A stretch of DNA of 64,000 nucleotides, from assembly GCA_009760855.2 (NCBI GenBank), contig WPIO01000128.1, positions 820,001 to 884,000 on the forward strand, read 5' to 3'. This stretch comes from Cristatella mucedo. Its lineage: Eukaryota > Bryozoa > Phylactolaemata > Cristatellidae. The translations under genes were made by a program, and so were the position numbers. Shown piece by piece: positions 47,320-58,274 of the stretch. Under the pieces are notes generated by a model. That model had not been told where the DNA came from. It did not search any database and saw nothing but the letters and a program-made list of their open reading frames with translations. How positions within the stretch are numbered: the first letter of the stretch is position 1; each line of letters starts with the position of its first letter.

Positions 47320-49250
47320 TTGTGCTGCCGTTAGCGCGTAGAAATAGGAACAGTTACCCGCTCTACGCAGCACGATCTCTATCGGCAGCCGTACAGCACC
47401 TGCTCGTGCACAGTATGCAGCAGCGTCAAGCCTTCCAAGTCTAGCAGAAGCAGCAGCATCGGCAGAGGCTGGCGTTGCGTCCTGCCTCCGTTTTCTATCT
47501 CGCTGTCATTCTTGCAGCTCTTGTAGTAGAGTCGGCCAAGGTCAAGTGACTAAACTAACCTGGGTGCTGGGCCACCGTCGGTCTGCCCTCATTCTGTCAG
47601 GGGGGAGGGGTAACCATCCAACAGCCAGTGGCCACTGTCGAGAAGCTGCCCTTACACATAACAAGCACAAGGTAAACAATCCTAGCGCAAGTAATTTGAT
47701 AATGTAAGAGTAACTTCCGCCCACTCGGTCGAGCAGTGGTAAGACACGTGACCACTAATCTTATTCGGTAGACTGCTAGTTTTCGGCCGAACACTGTAGA
47801 TAACTATTTGGACCACTAATCGGCCCTAAAAGCCAATACGAAGCGAATTCTATGTGATGGTAATGTTTTCAAATCGACAAGCCGAGGGGCTGTATGCATC
47901 TATCAGCATTATATACTCAAACTCGCGAAGCAAGAAAGATCGATGCTATTTTCTTACGGTGGCCTAACTGTACCCTGTAACCGACACCGGCGGATGCTTC
48001 ACTGCCAGCCTCAGCCACGTGCTACCGTGCAAGGCGGAAAAATATATTTGAGACTTGACCTGGCCGTACTAGCGAATGAAATGCACTGCACGGTTAGCAC
48101 CAGACCGCAGGACGTTTCTAATATTTTCACTCGCACACTCGGCGGCCGAGCGATAAGTGCAGGGCTCGCTCGGGCACGCCCAGCATCAAACCCGGCCGCC
48201 TGGGAGAGCTGAGACCTAATTGTACCCGAATCCCCGTTCAAAAACCAAACTCAAACACAGAAGCATCCACCCCCACACCCTTCACATACTCGCACCCCAA
48301 GCACAACCCGTAGTGGCAACCTGAGGCAAGGTAGGTCCTTGCTTACAAATCCGTTAGCAACCACTTAGCCCCGTAGTGGCTGCCAAGCGCCCAGCTAGGA
48401 GCTTCACTGCTCTGATAGCTGGCGGCAGAAGGTTTGGTAGAAGGATGGCAAAGCTGAGAAAAGCAGAGCTGCTTCAGGATGGCAAACGATGAAGTGAGTA
48501 ACAACGGAAGCAGCCGTGCAGGACGACTGTAAAGGCTGCTCTAGCGTCGGGAGCAGCAGAGAATATCTTGTTGCATTAGATTAGAAATGAACTCCTCACA
48601 GCTGAGGAGCTCATTGCCGAGTCACATCGACAGTGATGCGGCAAGCCGAGCCGGCCGGTCTGGCAGGCTATCAAGACCAGTTCCAAAACTATAATTCACG
48701 ATTAGGCAATCTGCAGGAACACATTGTGTCACCAATTTTGATGTGCCTGCTCACACGATAGCCAACACAAAACCGATTCGCGATAGCAGCTCAAAACCAA
48801 AATGAGCAAAAAAAGAAAAAAGAGTCGGGGAGTAGAGAGGCGGCGGGAGCATCGTTCACCGGCAGCGATAGTAAGCGATTATCGTGTATTAATTGACAAT
48901 ATATATATTAAAGACGGCCTACCGTTATTGGTGTATCAAACCTTGCGTTACGTAGGAATTGGCGAACCAAAACAGGGGGCTACCTCTCTCTTACCCTTTC
49001 TCTACCCTTGCTTTACTCCCTCTTTCTCATGCGCTATGCTCGCATATATTCCACTTCATCTTCATTTTCTAATTCTTCTCTGTCTCTCTGTTTCTATTCC
49101 ACTTTATCTTTATTTTTTTAACTCATTTTCTTCTCTCTCTTTTTCTCTCTCTCTCTTTCTCTTGTTCTCGCTTGCTCACTCACTCTCTATGTCTATATAT
49201 TTGAATACTTTCTCCCTCTCTCTCTTCTGGAATGTTGGAATACTACGTCA
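47320..49250. other. Intergenic DNA with pyrimidine-rich stretch
   Basis: No supported gene. An open frame at 48802-49287 starts MSKKRKKSRGVERRR, but its second half is the CT-rich tract 48990-49230, so it is doubtful. A 12-bp hairpin is at 48587-48614. Confidence 0.3.
48587..48614. repeat. 12-bp inverted repeat, 4-base loop
   Basis: atgaactcctca and tgaggagctcat pair with one G-T type mismatch around cagc. Confidence 0.9.
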
Positions 49251-49559
49251 GACAACTACTGCTCTGGAGATCAATAGCTATTCCTGAAGTGCAATCGGTG
49301 TGAATCTTACATGTCTTAGTAAATAGTTCGAAAGTACCGCTTGACACCTGCCCGACTCGAATTATCACCCTGGCAGCTTCAGAACTTACAACCGACCTTT
49401 CAACTATTGGGCCGCGGCTGCTCCAGAGTTTATTTGTCCATCCAATTCCTGCTGACTGACTAAGAACTTCTAGCGTCAATTGCACCAGAACGCAATTGCA
49501 CCAGCGGCTCGGCAAGGTTAAACCATAAACTCTAAAGCAAGGCTCGCTAACCGTACTTA

Positions 49560-50130
49560 GAAACAGCCGAGCTACCAGCAGCGGTGGTTCCCTGGTCCCA
49601 CAACGTAGCATCCGCTGCGTGCGGCTTTCGACTTTCGGTCAGAAGCCGCTACAGCGTGAGCTCGTAACGCTAACTCGTGGGAACTCGGTCTGTCTGTCAG
49701 CCTCGCATACGCTGCGGAATGCGGTAGCTAATTTCGTGTGCTTCGGCAACCGCGAAGTAGTCCTGCGCTCGCTCGCCTAAAGCGCTGGTGCGGAAGAAGT
49801 AGGGAACGGAAGTAGTGGGAAACGGAAATACTGGGAACAAAGGCAACACGCACAACGCCTTCGGGAACTGGGTCGGTGTGCAGCTTTATAGCTTTACAGC
49901 GAACGCTGGCCCCGTTGCCCCCTTCAGAATTTCGCGCGCCAGCGTGCATGCTCCGCGAGCTTGGCAGAGTTAAAACAAGGCGTCCAGGCTGTGGCCGCCG
50001 AGTTAACGTTAGGCGCCAGCCGACGCGACGGCGCTGCTGCCTTGTGCTGTTGCTTGACGCCTCATCGGCAGCCGGACTCTCAGCGGGCCGGACCGGCGGT
50101 GCCGAAATGGAGGAGCTCCTGACGGCTTGA
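49560..50130. other. GC-rich island without recognised gene
   Basis: CpG-rich, with a 154-codon - strand frame (49728-50192) lacking recognisable motifs. Possible promoter-like region. Confidence 0.3.
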
Positions 50131-50459
50131 AACGTAAGCTCACTTTTTTCTTTGAATTCTTGAGTGTACAGCTTTGCTTGCCATGATCTCAAGCTTGGCT
50201 CTGTCCTCGCTATACCAAATTAGGTCAGCAAATTGTCAATAGGTGGCACGATGACAAGGAGCTTGCGGTGAATTACTTACGAAATAGGCTTTTGGTCTAG
50301 GTTTTCTCTGTACGCATGAGCTGTTGAAGTGAGTTTGACAGCTGCTTGACTGCCTCTAAAGTAGTCTCATTTCAAATCTTTAAGCTTTAAGCCTTAGCCC
50401 TGTGCATTCGATCTGCACAATGACGCGAACGCACGGCAAGGTCCGAGCGCATTAAAGCT

Positions 50460-50560
50460 TTGCAGCAATTGTAAAGCGCCTAGAAAGAGATTAGATTTTC
50501 TGAGGGCCGTTTATAAAATGTATAATAATAATAATTATTATTATTATTGTTATTATTATA
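50460..50560 (+). mobile_element. LINE-A 3' tail
   Basis: gtaaagcgcctagaaagaga, the pairing block, and (AAT/ATT)n. Only the last 100 bases remain. Confidence 0.75.
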
Positions 50561-50859
50561 CACGAAAGGCCATCTTTCCGGCTGTCCGTGTCAGCGGCCT
50601 CATTTGCACAGCGGCAGAACGAGCCTTTCCGGCGGCTCTCCATGTACCCCTCCGCGCTAATATGGCACAATTAAGCATCGTGTCGCTCGTAGAACACATT
50701 GAAAGATTTGGTCACCAAATATCATGATATATTAATATTGTTATTAATATTTTTATATATTCCATAGTATTGTATTATATAATTACATAAATATTATCCC
50801 ATACTGTTATTCGGTTGAAAATATCATGGTGCACAGCGTATTTCTCTTATTAGCAGGTC

Positions 50860-51200
50860 CGACGCAGGCCTCCGAGCTTTGACGTAATGAGTGATAAAGT
50901 TCACTTGCTTTACCACTGCTCTGCGACCCGGCGACGCATCGAGCGACGCGCCGTCGCCGCCGCCGCACGGCAGGAGACTGGCGCTATGGCCGCGGCGTCG
51001 GCGCGAGCTCCGCCCCCCTTGCTCTCTCAACCGAGCTCTATGCGAATGCAGACCGCTCGTTAAGGCCGCCGAGTCCCTGGCCGACTGCGACGAGACCGCG
51101 CAGCAGAAGCTGCGCGAGAAGTTTACGCTGGCAGCGGAAACGGTTCCGTGCGCAGCCGTAGACCGAGGCGCAGGCGTTGCAATTTAAATGCGCGCAGGAG
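50860..51200 (+). other. GC-rich island with protein-like short frame
   Basis: The frame ending at 51187 reads LVKAAESLADCDETAQQKLR then EKFTLAAETVPCAAV, a helical-looking composition unlike the Arg/Pro-rich frames of the other islands. It could be an exon or exon fossil. No family recognised and no clear splice pair. Confidence 0.25.
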
Positions 51201-51523
51201 CTTACTCGGTAGCTACCTGAAAGCGCGAGCGATACGAGGCATCGCGATCAGCCCAATTTTCAGCGCTCGTCCTGATGAAATGGCGTGCTAAGTATGCCAG
51301 ATTATGATCGACATTCATTAATCGTGGTTCCTAAATTATATACTGTCGACTTCGCTTACAAAAATACGCTCGGGCCAGCAAATAGCCATTTTTATAGGCG
51401 GGTCATTCTCCCTTATGCGGAGTTGGACTATAGCTAAAGTAAATCTAGGACGCGAGACTGCTATCCTTTAAGCGGAGTTTTCTTACATCCGATATTTTTT
51501 TACGAGGACTCGATTCTAAATAT

Positions 51524-51530
51524 ATATTTA

Positions 51531-51580
<50 letters not shown>
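51524..51580. repeat. (ATTT)n/(AT)n tract
   Basis: Short ttta units leading into about 19 AT dinucleotides. Confidence 0.95.
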
Positions 51581-51583
<3 letters not shown>

Positions 51584-51926
51584 TGATGTACATATGTGTA
51601 AATTTATGCATGTATAGAGCCAGTCCGCCTGCAAGCGGGAGGGCGCGGCCAGCCAGTCGGCAGCGGTAAAGCCCTTCGTGGTCGGGGCTCTCGGCAGCTG
51701 GTGACCAAACAGCGAAGCTTGCGTGGCAGAACTCGGTATCCCACGCTCGGAGAGAAAGGCATTATGGGCGCACTGCGTCTCCGACGCCGTTGCAGGTTCG
51801 GAATCCGCGAGGTCCCTGCTCCTGAACCGGGAGGCCCGGTTAGCACCCGCGACTCCGGCAGGACGGGGCACGGCCGGTTAATGTACGATACAAGTTGAAT
51901 AATTTCAACAACTCTATATGCAAATA

Positions 51927-52728
51927 CAGTCGAACCTCGTTTATCGTGGTTAATCCATTCCAGACTCTACCACGATTAGTGAATTTCTGCGAAGTAGGGT
52001 TATATTTATAAATCGAATATTTTCGTAGTTGGAGCATGGAAAACCTGTTCACGACCCTCTAAATACGGTGTTTTTAACACTATTTGAGCTCTCAGGATAT
52101 GAAATATCACCATAGCAGTCACCATTAAACTTGTATTTACCAATATATGTCAGTATGAGAGAAAAAACATACTAAATATTAAAAATATGATATTATTATT
52201 ATCCTGCAGTTAATTACACGCACACCTAAAAAAAATAATTCATTTATATAGCGCCCCAAGAGAACTTAATCTCTATTCAGGCGCTTCACATATGCCTCGG
52301 GGCTCGAGCCCACGACCTCAGTCAGACCTTGGTCGGTGCGAGCACCTTAACCGCTAGACTAAACCAGCTCGGCAAGATACACTGGGATAGTAAAACAGTG
52401 AACAGCTCTGATTGGCTTGGTTTCACCGCACCATATTTTTTTGGAAAAAGTCCTTGCCCACACACAAGGAGTGGTCGAGCGGCTGCACCTGGCGCTGCAG
52501 GGTATGCAGGGGTGCTCCTCGAATACATTGACCTACAGACCGTACCTATATTAGTTTTACTTTTTATTGTAATAAAGGGGCGCATAATTGACTCAGACAA
52601 CCAAGAGCACGCTGTATCATTTTCACTAAATCGATCAACTCTTTCATGAACATTCGTGTACTGTGTTTGAAAAACCGCGATAGAGTGAAACTGTGAAAGT
52701 CGAAGCGCAAAGTGGCGAGAGACGATTG
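51927..52728. mobile_element. Non-autonomous Tigger/pogo-like DNA transposon with SINE insert
   Basis: Begins cagtcgaacctcgtttatcg directly after TA and ends ...gaaagtcgaagcgcaaagtg..gattg followed by TA. The ends are imperfect inverted repeats (about 11 of 15 including the TA) and the subterminal text (ggttaatccattccaga; ccgcgatagagtgaaac) is typical of pogo/Tigger-type Tc1-mariner elements. No transposase frame is seen. About 800 bases, of which 144 are a family 2 SINE. Confidence 0.75.
52233..52376 (-). mobile_element. tRNA-derived SINE, family 2, inside the DNA transposon
   Basis: Antisense: ttcatttatatagcgcccca, gagaacttaatctctattca, B-box complement gggctcgagccc, end ctaaaccagctcggcaa. 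Confidence 0.88.
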
Positions 52729-52754
52729 TATATCGTATTGCACTATATCTTCTA

Positions 52755-52759
52755 TTGTA

Positions 52760-52824
<65 letters not shown>

Positions 52825-52826
52825 TG
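52755..52826. repeat. (AT)n microsatellite
   Basis: Interrupted by GTATAT and ACAT units. Confidence 0.95.
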
Positions 52827-52836
52827 TGCTAAATGT

Positions 52837-53000
52837 ACGGTCAGCCCCCGACTTGTGGAAAAATAGGGACCCGAAAAACCTGTCATGTGTCGGATTTTCA
52901 TAAGTCGAGAATGATATATATGTTCTACAATGGGCCCTGAGTACCCATAATGCATAGCTGCCAGATGCCATTTTCTACCTAGGGTTTGCTGCGTTGTAAA
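52837..53000. mobile_element. One end of a second Tigger/mariner-like element
   Basis: tacggtcagcccccgacttg and ggattttcataagtcgaga resemble one end of pogo/Tigger-type elements. The other end was not found. Confidence 0.45.
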
Positions 53001-53107
53001 TCAACTGACCGCGCGTATTCCTGAGAGTATTCCCGCACGTAATCATTCCTGCGCGCTCCTATGTCGAGTCACTAGAGCGTAAGTTAAAAGTCAAGGCTGA
53101 TTCCAAC

Positions 53108-53262
53108 AGCTTCATTTATATAGCGGCAGAAGTTTTTCCGGGTAATTCCCGCGGCTTGCCGGGACCAATTAAGGATCGCCCGCTGCAGGGCTCAAACCCA
53201 CGAACTGGATATCGCGAAGAGTGAGCACTCCACCTCTGGACTAAGACCTTGCGGCCTGTGAC
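53108..53262 (-). mobile_element. tRNA-derived SINE, family 3
   Basis: On the - strand: gccgcaaggtcttagtccag, then a B box gtgggtttgagccc, then a tail ending ccgctatataaatgaa. Different body from families 1 and 2; only one copy seen here. Confidence 0.65.
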
Positions 53263-53269
53263 TCGAGCG

Positions 53270-54370
53270 CCAGCCCTTTAGTCCTTGCACGTTACTTCGG
53301 CTAGGGCATTTAGTGGCTCAGTGCCGTACGACCTTACTGCCCGCGTACGTCGTAAATTAGCACGAATCGCTCTAATTTGTTACACTAATAATAATTATAA
53401 TTATACTCACTAATAACAATTACATCACTAAAAAATACTATAAATATAACAATAATATATTGGTTTGATTAGAACTAATAATTATAATTAATTGTATTGT
53501 TAATACTATAGTCTTGATAATATAGTTAATTATGACCCTAACTTATTATCATTTCCTTGCGTACGTCGTTAAAATGAGCCTACGCGATGTTGAACTATTC
53601 GTCGTGCACGTTGCGTGCGATTGCCCGCCTCGATGAATTCGTGAGCACCCAGGGTCTTCCGCCGCATGTTCGCGTAAAGCAACGATATAGAAACCGTTAT
53701 TCTTTAGCTTCAAGCGGATTCATAAAGTGCTTTACCCGCCTTATAACACGAAAAGTCACGAAACAATTCTGCTTTTCTCAGAAAGGTGGGATTGAGGCGC
53801 TCACGCCGACGCTCACGTTATCCGCCGACGCGAAAACGGTGCGGTTCTTTCTAAATGTAGCGAAATCTTTATAGAAGGAAAAATTCGAAAGAGCGACGCT
53901 CATCGACTCATTATTTATGCCTTTTTGTTGAGTTATGAAAGTGCGACGCGAAATAGATTTCTCTATACAGTCCGCTTTTTCTCGTCGCGTCGCTCGATAG
54001 TTGCGGATATAGTCTATGCAATGTACACTTTATTTCCTTCCGCATCCGTAGCCGCCGAAGCTTTGAAACGTTATCGCTTTTAGTAACTTCTTGCTTTCAG
54101 TCTTGCTTGAATGGATTTTAATTTTTAATTTGCAAGAGTGCGTTCTACCATCCGCACTTATATTCTCGTGGGCTCTCCTCTATTTGGTCAGTACCGACTA
54201 GCTAATCAGCCGTGACTTTCATTTATGGGCACTTGCACACGCCGTAAACACATTGGACGTTTACCGGCTGTTTGCTGCTTTGATTGCATGCAATGTCCGA
54301 GATGTGCCCAAAATCAGCAAGCTGGTGTAGCATCCGGGTGAAGGTCGAGTGCAAGGCTAAGGCGAGGACG
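53270..54370. other. Intergenic DNA, nothing recognised
   Basis: AT-rich (53380-53540), then mixed DNA. A 95-codon frame at 53587-53874 has no recognisable domain. Confidence 0.3.
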
Positions 54371-54478
54371 AGGGCACTACATGCTAAGCGGCATGCATAG
54401 ATCTGCCCGCGGCGGCGAGCAAGTGACTGGGCCGCACTGGCACAAAGGCAGGAAGGATTGGCCGGCAGCAGAGAGGAG

Positions 54479-54577
54479 GGATACCTGGAGGGATACCTGG
54501 AGGGAGATGGTGGATACCTGGAGAGAGATGGTGGATACCTGGAGAGAGATGGTGGATACCTGGAGAGAGATGGTGAA
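54479..54577. repeat. 21-bp tandem repeat (gatacctggagagagatggtg)-type
   Basis: Four units of 21 bases preceded by two shortened ones (ggatacctggag). The unit is a multiple of three, so the reading frames stay open across it (WREMVDT on one frame), but no gene context supports coding. Confidence 0.92.
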
Positions 54578-54841
54578 GGAGCGCAGGAAGGATCTCCTTA
54601 CGGAACTGAGCTTGGAAGAAGCATTCAAATCGTTCGTGTGCGTAAAGAATTCGCCACGGCACGGTACTACGTCGGCCACTTTCGCACTCAAACATTAGCG
54701 GTTGGCTGCATCGCCAATTTAGGTCGAAAGCAACCTGCTACACGTTGGCACGAATAATTGCCAAAATGTAGCCTGACGTATTAGTACTGATAGTACGCAT
54801 CGAGTCTGGCGAAAGTTGGTCCACTTAAATGTAAATGAAGT

Positions 54842-54986
54842 AAATGTAATTCATTTGTGTAGCACCCCAAGAGAACTTAATCTCTATTCAGGCGCTTCAC
54901 ACAAGCCACGGGGCTCGAGCCCACGACCTCAGCCAGACCACGGTCGGAGCACCTTAACCGCTGGACCATACCAGCTAGGCGACTTA
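54842..54986 (-). mobile_element. tRNA-derived SINE, family 2
   Basis: Antisense copy with ttcatttgtgtagcacccca, gagaacttaatctctattca and gggctcgagcccacgacctc, ending near cataccagctaggcga. Confidence 0.87.
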
Positions 54987-55439
54987 ATCTACAGACCAGG
55001 AAGCTTGTGGACCAAAGTTGGTACTGGATCGCATCGTCTCGGCATCAGAGCATACATTCCTGTGAAATTTAAAATTGTCATATAAATTCCACTAACGCCG
55101 CCTAATAGAGGCCATGTGCTGCTAGGATCAATCCTGCACGTATCTGCCTGATGGCTAAAGCTTGATTGCCCGAGGTCGCTTGGTAGGACTCCGTGCTGGA
55201 ATGGACTATTGTAGCCATCAGCCTCCACTTCGCAGCTCTTTGAAGGCTCAACGTTTGGTGCTACATGTATTATGTACTCTTGGCGTACGATTTGGCATGT
55301 GTGGCATAACCTAACAGATTGTGCACCATACTACACGAACCTGGTCACTAAGTCGACAAAGAGGCCACTTTTAAAGCAATTGAGCTTGGTGGTGTCTCAT
55401 ACAAAAAGAACGCTGTAATAATTAGACAACTTAACAAGT

Positions 55440-55692
55440 CAAGCAAGAGCCTTCCTTTGTGTACTTCTTGTTTGTGCTTATGGCTGACACTGTGCGTGCT
55501 GCCACTAACTGTATTTACATATTGACACCGTGCATGTCACCTCTAACCATGTTATGTTTGCTGACACTGTTCATGTTACCACTTACCATTAAATCACGCT
55601 TTCTGTATAGCAAGTGTAAAGGGCCAAGACAGAGATTAAGTTCTCTGAGGGCGCCATACAAATGTAGTATTGTTATTATTAATATTACAACG
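55440..55692 (+). mobile_element. LINE-A 3' UTR and tail
   Basis: Sense copy: gctgacactgtgcgtgctgc, gtgtaaagggccaagacaga and (ATT)n, without coding sequence. Confidence 0.8.
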
Positions 55693-56073
55693 ATCATTGT
55701 ACAATGAAATTGAATTGGTAGATAGAGATACTGCAGGGAGCCACGATGAATTGCAAGAAAGCAGGTAGCGCTGCAATTGACCAAGTGGAGCTGAAAGGGA
55801 CCGGGATGAGCTACCAGGGACGAGATGGATTTGTAATGAACCAAGCGTGCAGCGAGGCCCCATAATGAGCTGCGAGAGAGGCCAGGGCAGGGTTCAATGC
55901 ATCCCAGGAAGAGCTGAGAGCGACAGGCAGGAGCCGCATCGGACTAAATCGGAGGAACCAAGAGCAAGGAGCGGGGCAAGAGGAACGTGGGGCTGCGATG
56001 GCTCAGGATTGAAAGAAAGAAAACGATCTTTGTACGCACAGTGAACCTCTATACTGAAGCGTCCCAATATATG

Positions 56074-56312
56074 AAATCGCTGAGAATGCCAGAGGCGTTG
56101 TGTCGAGCAAAGTAAGTTATCAATCATTCCTGCCTTGTGCCTGCACTATGTGCCACAGTCGAGTCGTGGACCATAAAAACTCACTCCATTGGAAATCGCC
56201 GAGAATGCTCGGAGGCGTTGTGTCGAGCCAAGTAAGTTATCAATAATTCCTGCCTTGTGCCTGCACTATGTGCCACAGTCGAATCATGGACCAGACAAAA
56301 CTCACTCCATTG
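56074..56312. repeat. Two-copy direct repeat, unit about 120 bp
   Basis: 56074-56192 and 56193-56312 are close to identical (gaggcgttgtgtcgagc, cctgccttgtgcctgcac, gtgccacagtcga). It lies about 270-510 bases beyond the stop of the peptidase gene. Confidence 0.88.
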
Positions 56313-56585
56313 TCGGGCTTACTGCGAGATGCACGATCGGCGATGCTGATTTTGATATACGAAGAAGCTCTGCTGTGCCTTTAGGGAGCACTTAAGATCG
56401 GTCATCTGGCAAGCGCTCCCATCTCATTGTACCGTAAAGTAGAAGCAAGCTCAGCTCCATATCGTAGTCATTCTGTGCACGAATGTGTTCACAACTGTGC
56501 GTGGGCAACATCTCGATCCGTAGGATCAAAATTGATTAAACTTGGACAACATCACGAGAGCTAACTACTCAAGTTGACCTAGACT

Positions 56586-57235
56586 TTAGAATGCAGGATG
56601 GCCATTATTAAACATTGCTCCTTGTAAATCGGGTATCGGTGAAAGATCGCTGTATATGGAGCTCATCCTGACTCCAACTTCCACAGTGTAATTTATGGGT
56701 AGCGTGCCTCCATCTGTTTTGGTATAGTAAAATTCGGGCATACCCCTGCTATGCAGAGCAACCAATCGCAAGTCGTTGGTAGCTGTACAATAAAAAACGG
56801 GAGAGCCCGAAGATCCGTGCTTGTGACGTGAAACATTGTAAAAAAGTCCATTATTTGCAAAGTTAGCAAGCTGGTCGTAGTCCTTCAAATACGGTCTTAA
56901 CTTTGGATACTTCTCATAGATTGAAGCTTTCATCATGCCAATCAGTTTCGTAGTGGGCACCAGCCAATCAGCCACCACGTCAATTGTTCGTACTGCACCT
57001 GAATATCCAATGATTGTAAAATACTGGGCTGCTAATTCTCGTGCTCCAGGCATGCCTTCGAATTTCTCTGGGTAGCAGTTGATCGGTAACGGCATTTTAT
57101 CTTGCTCCTTCACACCTAAGATGGCATAGTCCAAGTCTTTATTTCCCGCAACGAAATGTGTAACACGGCAGGATGATTCATTGGCTCCGACGACGCTATC
57201 GGCAAATATGACTAGCAATTTTTCAGCGACAAAAG
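56586..57235 (-). CDS. FAM111-like serine peptidase, terminal exon with catalytic Asp and Ser
   Basis: Last exon after a pyrimidine-rich acceptor (tttacttttAG), joining as g|ct. It encodes about 216 residues to TAA at 56586-56588. LDYAILGV has the catalytic Asp (57129-57131), with the usual D-x-A-x-L pattern. KHGSSGSPVFYC has the nucleophile Ser (56808-56810) in a GxSGSP context, followed by LRLVALHSRG, the strand after the oxyanion hole seen in FAM111 and viral-like trypsin folds. With His in the preceding exon the triad is complete, so the enzyme is probably active. The lack of a signal peptide in the visible part and of trypsin disulphides suggests an intracellular enzyme. The 5.5-kb intron before it contains a SINE-split LINE. 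Confidence 0.85.
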
Positions 57236-57534
57236 CTAAAAGTAAACAAAACAAATGAACACTCTTGACAATAGAGCTGTAAAGTTAGTTGCAGGCATGC
57301 GATAGAGATTAAGATTTGAATCAAGGAATCATACTACCAGTACTTTTATAAAGTCACCACTCTATTAAGAAAAGTGTCGTACACTGCAGAAATGGATGCT
57401 ACATGAAGCGACAAGCACGTGGTGAGGGGCAGTACGGTTCAATTTTGCTGCGAATGGAGACAAATTCTGAGTCCTTAGCAACAAAAGACAACGAGTGTGC
57501 TTATTCTCCGGGACGTTATGACGATAATAAGCAA

Positions 57535-57660
57535 TAAAATAAGATAAGTATATAGCATCCTTAGAGAACTACATCTCTATCTGAGCACTTTAAATATGCT
57601 GTACAGCGGTGATTCTGGGCCTACGTGAATCATTTCTTAGCTTACCAGCGGATGAATTTT
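57535..57660 (-). mobile_element. SINE-2/LINE-A tail fragment
   Basis: Antisense tail tagagaactacatctctatc followed by a decayed body; probably family 2. Confidence 0.5.
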
Positions 57661-58274
57661 AAGTATGCTTGGCATTACAGAATTTTTCCCAATCTAGGGC
57701 TGGTGGAACTGTTTGAGCCAGAGACAAAATCGTTGGCCTTTCAAGAGCAGTAACCAAGCCAGCAAGTCAAGCCTGGAATACTCAATATTTTCAAACTGAT
57801 TTATTCGTAGCGTTGTTGCTCCCTCATCCCAGCAGTCAATGGAGAAATTTAAGTAAACATCAATATTCCTTATTTGTATTCCAAGTGTCCATAAACGTGA
57901 CTTTCTGCCCTATGCTTATTTATAAAGTGTCATCTTTTTTTATTTCAATGTGTCTTGAATCTTGCATCTATTAAGGAGTTTGCATTTTCATATTTCAGAG
58001 CTTTGATTCTATCAATACTGCAAGATTCACATGTTTGAGATTATTTTAAAAACAAACCATGACCTTGAATATCCTCAAAAGGTCGATATCACAGCTATTC
58101 TTACATTAAAAGGTAGCTTATATTGCCATTGTTGCTTGTGCCAACCTCCGCAGCAATGGTAATATCGGTTTTCGCTATGTGAATGATCATTAAATTTGCT
58201 AGGGAGTTGATCATGGCTTTGGGTGAGATAAGATCTCACAGATGAGCTTTCCCTCTTAAGAGGCTGTAAGAATC

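Noticed and set aside
49728-50192. 154-codon - strand frame in a GC-rich island
   Set aside because: No motif, splice partner or start context; the opposite strand is equally open.
54381-54757. Overlapping frames of about 100 codons on both strands
   Set aside because: Openness comes from a 21-bp repeat whose length is a multiple of three; no gene context.
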